NCBI GenBank assembly: GCA_020720565.1
Contig: DYOK01000058.1
Span: 1 to 10,586 of the forward strand
Length of the DNA stretch: 10,586 nucleotides
Source: Acetofilamentum sp.
GTDB taxonomy: Bacteria > Bacteroidota > Bacteroidia > Bacteroidales > JAFGXI01
Direction of reading: 5' to 3'
Shown here: positions 1-6,877 of the stretch, piece after piece
How positions within the stretch are numbered: the stretch's first letter is position 1
Layout of the letters: each line of letters opens with the position of its first letter
Translations under genes and position numbers: made by a program
Notes under the pieces: generated by a model
Seen by the model: the letters and a program-made list of their open reading frames with translations, nothing else
Databases searched by the model: none
What the model was told of the DNA's origin: nothing

Positions 1-132
1 AATAAACAAGAGCGAAAGAAAATAGAATAATCGATAGAAAATGTTAAAAATCTTTTAAAACATGGTGTTGATATTAAAACAATTATAAAATCTACAGGAT
101 TTTCAGATAAAGAAATTGCCCAATTAAAATAA
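1..132 (+). pseudogene. C-terminal remnant of an Rpn-family (PD-(D/E)XK nuclease / transposase-like) protein, with in-frame stop
   Basis: Read in the frame that ends at the TAA of 130-132, the sequence gives a lysine/glutamate-rich stretch (NKQERKKIE), a TAA stop at 28-30, then SIENVKNLLKHGVDIKTII and KSTGFSDKEIAQLK. The pattern of a charged helix, then 'LLK-G-D', then 'I-TGxSxxEIxxL' is the usual C-terminal tail of Rpn/PD-(D/E)XK recombination-promoting nucleases, which are common in Bacteroidota. No ATG lies in frame after the stop, so the downstream part cannot easily be a separate gene. The catalytic domain would lie left of the window. I infer a decayed gene. The family call rests only on this short tail, and a sequencing error at 28-30 would restore the frame. 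Confidence 0.5.
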
Positions 133-152
133 TAACAAAGTATTTCAAACTT

Positions 153-182
153 AAAGCCTGTTTTAAAAAGACAGGCTTTTTT
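153..182 (+). terminator. Rho-independent terminator after the Rpn-like remnant
   Basis: AAAGCCTGT (153-161) pairs perfectly with ACAGGCTTT (171-179) around a 9-nt loop. The T-run 177-182 follows directly. It lies 21 nt after the stop codon of the remnant and upstream of the carboxypeptidase gene. The A-rich left arm could also let it work weakly on the other strand. Confidence 0.85.
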
Positions 183-343
183 ATTGCCAATTCGATTGAA
201 AATGATAACTTTACTACAAATAAGGATATAGGGCATTTTAATACGTATTCTGAATAATTTATCGTCGTATTTTATTGACCTAAGAACTTTATTAATACTA
301 GCTATAAAACAACTAAATAGGTCGTAAACCATAAAAAAACGCT
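183..343. other. Intergenic region upstream of the carboxypeptidase gene
   Basis: This is about 160 AT-rich bases between the terminator and the ATG at 344. It should hold the promoter of the carboxypeptidase gene, but I found no match to the Bacteroidota TAnnTTTG element and no well-spaced sigma70-type pair. A lone TTGACC at 275-280 has no -10 partner at the right distance. Bases 331-339 (ATAAAAAAA) give the A-rich leader typical of Bacteroidota translation starts. Confidence 0.5.
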
Positions 344-3142
344 ATGAGAAAGCTACAATTACTATTAGTTTTATTTTTTGCCAATCCATTTGCATGGGCA
401 CAAAATACAGATTTACCCCTTCGACAAGTCATACAAACCAAGGGACAAGCTGTGGTTCAATTTGTCGAAAAAGACCCTATAAAACTTAAAGCACTTTCAC
501 GCGAAATATCGATAGACAACGTAAAAGAAGGTCTTGTTACGGCTTACCTTAGCGAACGACAAATCGACGCATTTTTAGAGCACCAATACCCCTACAGTTT
601 GTTACAAAACCGAGCGGTCAACGTTTTGAATCTAGCCACCACGGTGTCTCAAATGAGCAATTGGGACCGCTACCCCACCTACTCGGTCTATTTACAAATG
701 ATGCAAAATTTTGTTAGCAACTACCCCAATTTATGTCGCCTCGATACCATTGGATACTCGCAAAATGGACGGCTCATTTTAGCCCTTAAAATTACCGACA
801 ACCCCGATGACGACGAGTTTGAACCTGAGTTTTACTACAGTGGAACCATGCACGGCGACGAAATAACTGGCTTTGTATTGTTGCTTCGTTTGGCCGATTA
901 TTTACTCTCGCAATATGCAAGCAATCCAGATGTAGCCGATTTAGTGAATCAAATCGAAATATGGATATCGCCAGACACCAATCCCGATGGGACCTATTAT
1001 GGTGGCGATAACAATATATCCAGTTCGCGCCGATATGCAGCCAATGGAGTCGATTTAAACCGAAACTTTCCCAATCCCGTCGAAGGCGATCACCCCGACG
1101 GCAGCTCATGGCCGATCGAAACTACCGATATGATGAACTTTTTGGCTCAAAATCGATTCACGATGGGTGCCAATACCCACGGTGGTGCCGAAGTAGTCAA
1201 TTACCCATGGGATTCTTGGGAATCTGTCGATAACCATAGTGCCGATTCGGTCTGGTGGCAAATGATTTCGCATGAATATGCAAATCTAGCCAAAACCACC
1301 AATTCATCGTATCTAACCGATGTCGAAAATTCGGGCGTGACCAATGGAGCCGACTGGTACTATGTGTTTGGCAGTCGACAAGATTATGTGAATTACTATC
1401 ACAATGGCCGAGAATTAACCTTAGAGCTTTCGTCGGACAAACAGCTTAGTAGCGACGAACTACCCACCCATTGGGTATACAATCGCGACGCGATGCTGGC
1501 TCTACTCGAACAAGCAAAATATGGATTTAGAGGTATTGTAAGTGATGCTTGCACCGGCACACCCATAGCCGCAAAAATTGAGTTAATTGGTCACGACAGG
1601 GACAACTCTTTTGTATACAGCGAATTGCCACTGGGAAATTTCCATCGTCCAGTTTATGGGGGAACCTACACGGTGCAGGTATCGGCAAATGGATACCAAA
1701 CACAAACTTTTAATACCCTTTCGGTGGTTAACTATGGATCGACCGATTTAAATGTGCAATTGTCTCCTCTAGCTCCTACAGCCTCATTGAGCTCCGAATT
1801 AATCGACGAATGCTCTGCGGCCTACATTCTTACCAACACCTCGGGCGGTGGTAGCACTTGTCAATGGACCATCGATGGGCAAGCCTTATCGAATCAAAAC
1901 ATCGACACTTTGTGGTTGACCCACAACGGCACATATGATGTACAAATTACAGTTCAGAATTGTAGTGGATCCGATACCGAAAGCCAAAACATTGTGGTCG
2001 ATCAACTTATCTCGGCACCCACGGCTTCGGACGTAGCTCGATGTGGCCAAGGCGATATTACGCTTACTGCCACAGCAAATAGTAATGGAATATTGCAATG
2101 GTTCGACGCTCCTTCGGGACAGCTTTTAGATACCGGCATGAGCTTTACCAGCAATTTGACACAAACCACAAATTTTTGGGTCAATGAGCAAAAATACGTT
2201 CAGTTAAACGGCGGAAAATTAGACCAATCGGGCACAGGTGCTAATTATACCTTATCTACCTCGCATGGCCAAATTTTTAGCGTTACAGAACCCTTAACCC
2301 TAAAAAGCGTTAAGGTATATGCCAACGGCCAAGCCAACCGAACCATTAGTTTAACCAACCAAAGCAATCAGATTATTTATAGTCAGTCGTTTAACATACC
2401 CAACGGCGAAAGCCGGGTAGAACTCAACTGGGACATACCAGTAGGTACCGATTACACTCTAAAAGCTGGTGCTGCTCCAAATTTGTACCGAAATGGATCA
2501 TCAACAAGTGCACAACTGCCCTATCCATATCAAATTGGAAATGTGTTACAAATTACTGGTAATACAGCTAGTAACTCACGCTACTACTACTTCTTTTACG
2601 ATTGGGAAATAGAATACGTCTCTTGTGCCAGCCCGCTCACTCAAGTTACAGCAAGTGTAAATCCAAACCCAACCGCGAATTTTTCTTTTAGCGATTTGGG
2701 TAGTTTTAGCTATCAGTTTACCAATCTATCGACCGATTACACCAGCCTTTTATGGCATTTTGGCGATGGACAAACCTCAACGGAAGCCAATCCATTGCAT
2801 AACTATGCAAATTCGGGCAATTATACCGTTTCTTTAGACGCAACAAATGACTGTGGTACCATCACATCAACTCAAAATATTACGACAGCAAGTATAGAAA
2901 ACCACGCGTTACAAATGGTTAAAGCCTATCCCAATCCAACCAACGACTACTTGTATATTGAACACCGCTCGGGTTACAATAGCATTATTTGTAATATTTT
3001 TGATATAAGAGGACAATTGATTCACGAACAAATTTTGAATTCGAACACGACCAAAATCGCCACAGACCAGTGGGCATCGGGAATTTATACCATCCGATTG
3101 GTTTCTGGCTATGATACACAATGGTTGCGAGTGGTCAAATGA
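344..3142 (+). CDS. Secreted M14 zinc carboxypeptidase with PKD domain and T9SS type A sorting domain
   Basis: This is a large exported metallocarboxypeptidase (932 aa) that removes C-terminal residues from peptides outside the cell. A signal peptide (residues 1-19, ending AWA before Q20) leads into an N-terminal region of about 80 residues usual in Bacteroidota M14 enzymes. The peptidase domain (about 105-395) keeps the full active site. HGDE gives zinc ligands H170 and E173, DLNRN (237-241) holds the substrate-binding Asn-Arg, H279 in THGG is the third zinc ligand, and E361 in LTLELS is the catalytic base. A carboxypeptidase regulatory-like beta domain follows (396-475). After it come two Ig/PKD-like modules (about 477-553 and 555-617), an unassigned beta-rich module (618-758), a PKD domain with WHFGDG (804-809), and a C-terminal type A sorting domain (about 858-932, starting YPNPT). 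The ATG at 344 places the signal peptide correctly. It stands alone on its strand with a long upstream gap, so it is probably monocistronic. Confidence 0.94.
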   Translation: MRKLQLLLVLFFANPFAWAQNTDLPLRQVIQTKGQAVVQFVEKDPIKLKALSREISIDNVKEGLVTAYLSERQIDAFLEHQYPYSLLQNRAVNVLNLATTVSQMSNWDRYPTYSVYLQMMQNFVSNYPNLCRLDTIGYSQNGRLILALKITDNPDDDEFEPEFYYSGTMHGDEITGFVLLLRLADYLLSQYASNPDVADLVNQIEIWISPDTNPDGTYYGGDNNISSSRRYAANGVDLNRNFPNPVEGDHPDGSSWPIETTDMMNFLAQNRFTMGANTHGGAEVVNYPWDSWESVDNHSADSVWWQMISHEYANLAKTTNSSYLTDVENSGVTNGADWYYVFGSRQDYVNYYHNGRELTLELSSDKQLSSDELPTHWVYNRDAMLALLEQAKYGFRGIVSDACTGTPIAAKIELIGHDRDNSFVYSELPLGNFHRPVYGGTYTVQVSANGYQTQTFNTLSVVNYGSTDLNVQLSPLAPTASLSSELIDECSAAYILTNTSGGGSTCQWTIDGQALSNQNIDTLWLTHNGTYDVQITVQNCSGSDTESQNIVVDQLISAPTASDVARCGQGDITLTATANSNGILQWFDAPSGQLLDTGMSFTSNLTQTTNFWVNEQKYVQLNGGKLDQSGTGANYTLSTSHGQIFSVTEPLTLKSVKVYANGQANRTISLTNQSNQIIYSQSFNIPNGESRVELNWDIPVGTDYTLKAGAAPNLYRNGSSTSAQLPYPYQIGNVLQITGNTASNSRYYYFFYDWEIEYVSCASPLTQVTASVNPNPTANFSFSDLGSFSYQFTNLSTDYTSLLWHFGDGQTSTEANPLHNYANSGNYTVSLDATNDCGTITSTQNITTASIENHALQMVKAYPNPTNDYLYIEHRSGYNSIICNIFDIRGQLIHEQILNSNTTKIATDQWASGIYTIRLVSGYDTQWLRVVK

Positions 3143-3160
3143 TAGTAATTGTGATTTGGG

Positions 3161-3406
3161 TTAAAGAATATTTTTCAAATCTTGCATTCCAAGAATTGCC
3201 ATTATCTCCACCTTATTGTCATTGATTCGGTAATATTTAGTGTCAAAACCACAAGGACACCTACTATATCCCGCATTTATTTAATCCACAGATTCAAAAG
3301 CAAATGGGAGCTCAGTAATATTTTTAAAATAGTTAAAAAAAGTATCAAAGGACTTATCAGCCTGAGCAATACCAAATTTCTTAATTCCAAAATGATGGAT
3401 GCGAAT
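3161..3406 (-). pseudogene. Decayed RelE/ParE-family toxin gene
   Basis: The minus frame ending at TAA (3161-3163) reads IRIHHFGIKKFGIAQAD, then a helical stretch (KSFDTFFNYFKNI), then LPFAFESVD, a TAA stop (3281-3283), and INAGYSRCPCGFDTKYYRI followed by NDNKVEIMAILGMQDLKNIL. The order 'RIW-YT---W---QAD', 'GYRRC-CG--T-YYRI' and 'VEIM-ILG-QDL' is characteristic of ParE/RelE toxins of type II toxin-antitoxin pairs, which inhibit gyrase or cleave mRNA. The reading frame stays intact on both sides of the stop, so a single substitution probably created it. The first 15-20 residues and any start codon are missing. The homologous frame ends exactly where a 17-bp inverted-repeat arm begins (3407). 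No partner antitoxin gene is visible. I infer a dead gene; the family call is firm for the C-terminal half. Confidence 0.7.
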
Positions 3407-3515
3407 TAACCCAACTTGAAAATAAGGTTCATATGCTTCAAATTGGAATAAATTTACATAAATTCCGATTTGATGATAATTATCGTTTAGCTCAATGGAT
3501 TTTCAAGTTGGGTTA
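3407..3515. repeat. Perfect 17-bp inverted repeat enclosing 75 bp
   Basis: TAACCCAACTTGAAAAT at 3407-3423 is the exact reverse complement of 3499-3515. The left arm abuts the toxin remnant. The right arm overlaps the last five bases of the 44-nt repeat core read on the minus strand (3543 down to 3512) and continues it. The arms therefore look like the 3' halves of two opposed repeat copies. No target-site duplication is visible (AAT on the left, GAC on the right). The 75-bp interior has no recognisable gene. It could be a MITE-like remnant or an inversion scar. Confidence 0.7.
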
Positions 3516-3543
3516 GACAAACAAGAAACAGGTCGAAGACCTT
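3499..3543 (-). repeat. Copy of the dispersed 44-nt hairpin repeat (minus orientation)
   Basis: On the minus strand, 3543 to 3530 reads AAGGTCTTCGACCT, identical to the start of the tandem units at 10450 and 10494. The next 18 bases match those units at 13 positions and end in the same CTAAC (3516-3512), giving 27 of 32 in the core. The remainder (3511-3499) is the right arm of the inverted repeat. The core starts with a small hairpin (AGGTC, loop TTC, GACCT) followed by T-rich sequence. It sits about 57 nt after the Nudix stop codon in sense orientation, so it could help end that operon's transcript. Confidence 0.75.
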
Positions 3544-3599
3544 ATAACATCACAGAAAAACAAAAGGTCGTACTCGCGAAGAAGCGGTCTTTTTGTAGT

Positions 3600-4214
3600 T
3601 TAATCGTTGGACAACAAATGCAAAAGCTCGCTCAAGATCATCGCCGTGGCGCCCCAAATATGTCGCCCTTCGAAATCGAAATAGGGATAAGTAAAATCGT
3701 TTAGAGTGGCCAGTTTTGTATTTTTCGGGTTTGTAAAATGAGATAGAGGGATTGTATACAGATCGACAACTTCAACCTGATCGATGCGAAAATTCAAATG
3801 CACTGATGTATAGACTACATAAGGGGTAACCAAGTTTCTGCTTACGGGGATAGCTAAGGGAGTAAGCTCGCCTATAAAAGTGAATGGCCGAACATCGACC
3901 CCAATTTCTTCCCAAGTCTCTCTAACGGCCGTATCGAACAAATTTCGGTCAAGTTTGGCATCGAATTTACCGCCTGGGAAACTAATTTGTCCGCCATGAG
4001 GCCCATTGTAATGTGCCCTTTGGGTAAGTACAATGCCCAATTCTTGGTCAAAGGGGAACAAGATTAAAAGTACAGCACTTTGCGTCAAGGCCTCTGCTTT
4101 AATATTTATGTCCCTTTGATGACGATCCGAAGGTGCCATGCGATACTGAGCCGCTTGGCCTACTAATCCAAAGTTAATGTTTTGTTGGAGATTAAAAATC
4201 TGATTGGGCAACAT
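3600..4214 (-). CDS. NudL/YeaB-type Nudix hydrolase (probable CoA pyrophosphatase)
   Basis: This 204-aa soluble Nudix protein belongs to the group that hydrolyses coenzyme A or its derivatives to phosphopantetheine and 3',5'-ADP. The UPF0035 signature that sets this group apart is present upstream of the Nudix box: LTQRAHYNGPHGGQISFPGG, residues 63-82. The Nudix box follows, with its core metal-binding RETWEEIG at 98-105. The first glutamate of the textbook box is absent and the spacing is slightly longer, as in other NudL-type proteins. The length is normal for the family. Its ATG (4212-4214) overlaps the TAA of the preceding glycosyltransferase gene by one base (TAATG), so translation is probably coupled. 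It is the last gene of the minus-strand operon. The substrate is inferred from family; other nucleotide diphosphates are possible. Confidence 0.88.
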   Translation of the reverse strand: MLPNQIFNLQQNINFGLVGQAAQYRMAPSDRHQRDINIKAEALTQSAVLLILFPFDQELGIVLTQRAHYNGPHGGQISFPGGKFDAKLDRNLFDTAVRETWEEIGVDVRPFTFIGELTPLAIPVSRNLVTPYVVYTSVHLNFRIDQVEVVDLYTIPLSHFTNPKNTKLATLNDFTYPYFDFEGRHIWGATAMILSELLHLLSND

Positions 4215-5101
4215 TACCGATCGAAAATTGCTTTTATTTGTTTAAGTTTAGCCCATGTGGTTTGCCCTTCGGCTATATTCTGAAGTGGGCCATCGAAAGG
4301 AGTACCCATTTTTAGATAGGCTTTGTAAAATGTTTTAGCACTCATTCCCCATTTAAGCATAAATGTTAATCGACCGTTATTTTTTCGTTTAAGCCGTTTA
4401 GTCGATTGCGAAGGAAAATGATAAAAACGTGAGGATGAAAGTCCTTTGAAATAACGAACACCCACATCCCATAATTTCTTTGAAAAGTCGGGATCGGAGT
4501 AAAATCCAGGACTATACTCAGGGCTATAACCACCAACCATATCCCAAAGGTCGACATGAACTAAATTAACAGGCCATGTTGCTCCATTCCAATCTGAAAA
4601 TGGGATCTGACTACTTTCTTCTAAAAAACGGTCTTCATTAAAATCGCTTAACGAATCTCCAAAATTGTGTCCAATGACACATGGATTGGTACTTTTTGCT
4701 TCGATTAGTGTAGCTGATAAAAAAAAGAACGAATCGTTAAATTTTGATATTTCGTCGACAAATGGGATGTCCCAATTCGTTCCTGCATACATATCGTCGT
4801 TCATGTAGACAATATAATCCGTTTTGGCTAATTGACGAGCCATATTTAGCGGGTAACAAATGCCAATATTTTGGGGAGAATATGTAAAATCGAGATTCTG
4901 ACTTTTTACCCATTCCAAAGTTCCATCTATTCCTTCGTTGATGTGAATAATTATTTGATGGTCATAGTGGGAATTTTTTTTCAAGCTATTGACAGCCAAT
5001 TGTAAAAATTTCAGATTATTCCATGTTGGAATGATAATCGAAAATCGATAGTCTTTTTGAGGGTCAATGGCTTTGTGCTTTTCGATTCGAGTTATTTCCA
5101 T
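4214..5101 (-). CDS. Glycosyltransferase family 2 protein
   Basis: This 295-aa GT-A fold glycosyltransferase transfers a sugar from a nucleotide-sugar donor at the cytoplasmic face of the inner membrane. The N-terminal nucleotide-binding strand reads FSIIIPTWNN (20-29). The metal-binding DxD-like motif is MNDDMY (100-105), preceded by the NIGICYPLNMA segment (78-88). The acceptor-side acidic motif is SDPDF (202-206), and a basic patch lies at 233-244. There is no membrane segment. It starts three bases after the stop of the upstream glycosyltransferase gene and overlaps the Nudix gene by one base, so all three are in one operon. The acceptor and sugar cannot be read from the sequence. Surface polysaccharide or LPS synthesis is inferred from the neighbours. 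Confidence 0.9.
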   Translation of the reverse strand: MEITRIEKHKAIDPQKDYRFSIIIPTWNNLKFLQLAVNSLKKNSHYDHQIIIHINEGIDGTLEWVKSQNLDFTYSPQNIGICYPLNMARQLAKTDYIVYMNDDMYAGTNWDIPFVDEISKFNDSFFFLSATLIEAKSTNPCVIGHNFGDSLSDFNEDRFLEESSQIPFSDWNGATWPVNLVHVDLWDMVGGYSPEYSPGFYSDPDFSKKLWDVGVRYFKGLSSSRFYHFPSQSTKRLKRKNNGRLTFMLKWGMSAKTFYKAYLKMGTPFDGPLQNIAEGQTTWAKLKQIKAIFDR

Positions 5102-5104
5102 TTT

Positions 5105-5860
5105 TTAGAAGTTTCTAGAATATTTTGATTTTAATTTAGCATACTTTAAAAAGGTTTCGTGTGCCGATATAATGCTAATTACAAATCCATTCCAGCCATC
5201 TAGTAAGCCTTTTTTAAGGAAATATTCCTTTATAAATTTAAAAAATGGAGCCGTTATTATTTTAATTATACTGGCATTGTGCCCTGCTTTGAATTTTTGT
5301 TCGGCACCTAGATCCGAAAATTTATTGGCCTGATTAATATGCTCCGAAATACTATAATAAGAGTAGTGCCACAGGTGACCAGTCAAATGTTGAATAGGTA
5401 CTGAGCTTGTTAAACTAACATTTTCGTGAATAAGTCCGGCCCATTTACCCTTTTTTTTGTTCCATAAACGAAGTTTAGTATCGGGGTACCATGAGGTGTG
5501 ATAAATCCATTGGCCGCAATAATTATTCAAACGATTTACTGTGTATGCGTTTTCTAAGCCTGTGCTTTTGATCTTAATAATGGACTGTGTCAGTTCTGGG
5601 CTCAAGCATTCGTCGGCATCTATACTAAAAATAAAGTCGTAGCGAGCCAATTCGTTGGCCATGTTTTTTTGATCGGAATAACCATGCCAGATTTGTTGAT
5701 AAAATTGAACGCCAAAATCGCGGCAAATTGCTTCTGTTCGATCGGTTGAATAAGAATCTAATACAATAATTTCGTCGGCAATGTCTTTAACCGATTCGAG
5801 GCATCGGGCAATATTCCTTTCTTCGTTAAATGTGATTATAACCACAGAAAGTTGATGCAT
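5105..5860 (-). CDS. Glycosyltransferase family 2, WaaE/KdtX-like (LPS core type)
   Basis: This is a 251-aa family 2 glycosyltransferase. It opens with LSVVIITFNEERNIARCLES (4-23) and continues with EIIVLDSYSTDRT (30-42), SDQKNMAN (62-69) and the donor/metal motif SIDADECLSPEL (79-90). This series and the short length match the WaaE/KdtX (beta-1,4-glucosyltransferase-like) subgroup that adds sugars to the LPS inner core. The C-terminal part (about 198-236) is an amphipathic to hydrophobic helix region that probably docks the enzyme on the inner membrane. It begins 10 bases after the stop of the CHU_C-domain gene and ends three bases before the next glycosyltransferase. LPS or lipid-linked glycan synthesis is likely; the exact sugar and linkage are not readable. 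Confidence 0.9.
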   Translation of the reverse strand: MHQLSVVIITFNEERNIARCLESVKDIADEIIVLDSYSTDRTEAICRDFGVQFYQQIWHGYSDQKNMANELARYDFIFSIDADECLSPELTQSIIKIKSTGLENAYTVNRLNNYCGQWIYHTSWYPDTKLRLWNKKKGKWAGLIHENVSLTSSVPIQHLTGHLWHYSYYSISEHINQANKFSDLGAEQKFKAGHNASIIKIITAPFFKFIKEYFLKKGLLDGWNGFVISIISAHETFLKYAKLKSKYSRNF

Positions 5861-5870
5861 GCGTAAAAAG

Positions 5871-6725
5871 TTATCGGTTTAAGAAAAGACTGCCGGTAAT
5901 GGTTTCGCCTTGTTGGGATTTGAAGATGAAGTAATAGTTTCCCACTTCGGCAGGTTCGCCCCAATAAGTATATCCGTCCCACGACACTGTTCTGGCGTTT
6001 TCTAAAACAAATATTCGAGCCCCATATCGGTTGACTACGGTAAATGTATAGGTTTGAACGCCATCTGTTTTAACGTAAAACAAGTCGTTTTGTCCATCGC
6101 TGTTAGGGGTAAATACATTGGGTATTTTGATTTCGGTATCGGTAATGGTAATCGAAATTTGACTTGTCGATATGCAAGAATGCTCACTAACAGAATGACT
6201 TACCAAGTAGTTGCCAGTTGTAGGAAACAAATACACCGAAGAATCGCCATAATATGAAAGGACTTGTCCGTTTACCATCCAAGTGTGTAAAGTATCGGTA
6301 TGCAAAGCTGCAGCAAAAAGATAACGATTGGCAGCAATGTAAAATGTATCTTGCAAGGAATAATAAGGATACGTTCCTGCTGTAAAAGTTGAATTTGGGA
6401 GTGCATATACATTGATTACTTGCTGTTTGGTATTATATACCCCATTTTTATATGCAGTAAATAAAATGGTATAATTACCTGGTTCCGAATAGAAATGTGG
6501 GTATTGCGAATCGTATGCAGGCGAAACGATGGTGTCGATATGTCCATCGCCAAAATTGATAACAATAGAATCGACTGGAGTTGGATTAGAAATGGCTTGG
6601 TTGGTAACTATTACGTTCAGGGTTTGACATGCCTGAGTTGAATCGACTTTAAAGAAGGCACTGACTTGGGCTTGTAGTTGCCAAGTCGCTGAGGTAAATA
6701 ACAATAAATACAACAGTCGATTCAT
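5871..6725 (-). CDS. Secreted PKD-like protein with T9SS type B (CHU_C) sorting domain
   Basis: This is a predicted surface or secreted protein of 284 aa. The signal peptide (1-19, MNRLLYLLLF... to LQA) is followed by a PKD-like beta domain with NFGDGH (57-62) and HFYSEPGNYTI (77-87), then a second Ig/PKD-like stretch (about 108-197). The C-terminal domain begins at IPNVFTPNSDGQNDLF (201-216), has FTVVNRYGARIF (228-239) and SWDGYTYWG (248-256), and ends at R284. This is the gliding-motility-associated CHU_C domain, a T9SS type B export signal. I chose the ATG at 6723-6725. A TTG nine bases upstream would add three residues but lies inside a possible promoter element. There is no enzymatic domain, so an adhesive or structural role is only a guess. 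It is the first gene of the four-gene operon running to 3600. Confidence 0.88.
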   Translation of the reverse strand: MNRLLYLLLFTSATWQLQAQVSAFFKVDSTQACQTLNVIVTNQAISNPTPVDSIVINFGDGHIDTIVSPAYDSQYPHFYSEPGNYTILFTAYKNGVYNTKQQVINVYALPNSTFTAGTYPYYSLQDTFYIAANRYLFAAALHTDTLHTWMVNGQVLSYYGDSSVYLFPTTGNYLVSHSVSEHSCISTSQISITITDTEIKIPNVFTPNSDGQNDLFYVKTDGVQTYTFTVVNRYGARIFVLENARTVSWDGYTYWGEPAEVGNYYFIFKSQQGETITGSLFLNR

Positions 6726-6731
6726 AGAGTA

Positions 6732-6739
6732 CAAAAATA
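6732..6739 (-). promoter_or_regulatory. Possible Bacteroidota -7 element (TATTTTTG) before the CHU_C operon
   Basis: The minus strand reads TATTTTTG, an exact match to TAnnTTTG, six bases before the ATG at 6725. No TTG-type -33 box is seen at the expected distance. A start about 7 nt downstream would fall on or beside the ATG, implying a leaderless or almost leaderless mRNA. The match could be chance in AT-rich DNA. Confidence 0.25.
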
Positions 6740-6777
6740 CAAATCTTAATTAAATATTAGCTAATGTCCTTAAAAAA

Positions 6778-6830
6778 CTTAAAAAGTTGAAAGCTAAAAT
6801 TTGCATAAATACAAGCTTCAACTTTCAACT
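6778..6830 (-). terminator. Rho-independent terminator after etfA
   Basis: On the minus strand AGTTGAAAG (6830-6822) pairs perfectly with CTTTCAACT (6793-6785), with a loop of 28 bases, and TTTT follows at once, then AAGTTTTTT. A competing pairing uses TTCAACTT at 6818-6825 with AAGTTGAA at 6784-6791. It lies about 50 nt after the etfA stop and about 50 nt before the next gene start, so it separates the etfBA transcript from the CHU_C operon. Confidence 0.65.
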
Positions 6831-6877
6831 GTCGAATTAATCAACGAATATGCGTTGTTAAACTATTGGCAAATGTC

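Noticed and set aside
275..308. Sigma70-type promoter with TTGACC
   Set aside because: The nearest TATA-like boxes lie 12 or 22 bases away, not near 17, and Bacteroidota rarely use this consensus.
3153..3181. GATTTG/CAAATC stem after the carboxypeptidase gene as a terminator
   Set aside because: Only six AT-rich pairs, a long loop and no T-run after the stem.
3182..3409. Open plus-strand frame of 75 codons
   Set aside because: It is antisense to the RelE/ParE-like remnant, which has clear family motifs; the plus-strand product resembles nothing.
3424..3516. Plus-strand frame across the inverted-repeat interior (reads KVHMLQIGINLHKF and on)
   Set aside because: It is about 30 codons, has no start context, and runs through both repeat arms. 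The perfect inverted repeat explains the sequence better than a gene.
3562..3595. Possible hairpin AAAAGGTCG ... GCGGTCTTTTT
   Set aside because: It pairs only with several G-U pairs on the plus strand, where no gene ends. On the minus strand, after the Nudix gene, the stem has mismatches.
3495..3704. Open plus-strand frame of 69 codons
   Set aside because: It begins in a repeat copy and runs antisense into the Nudix gene; no family features.
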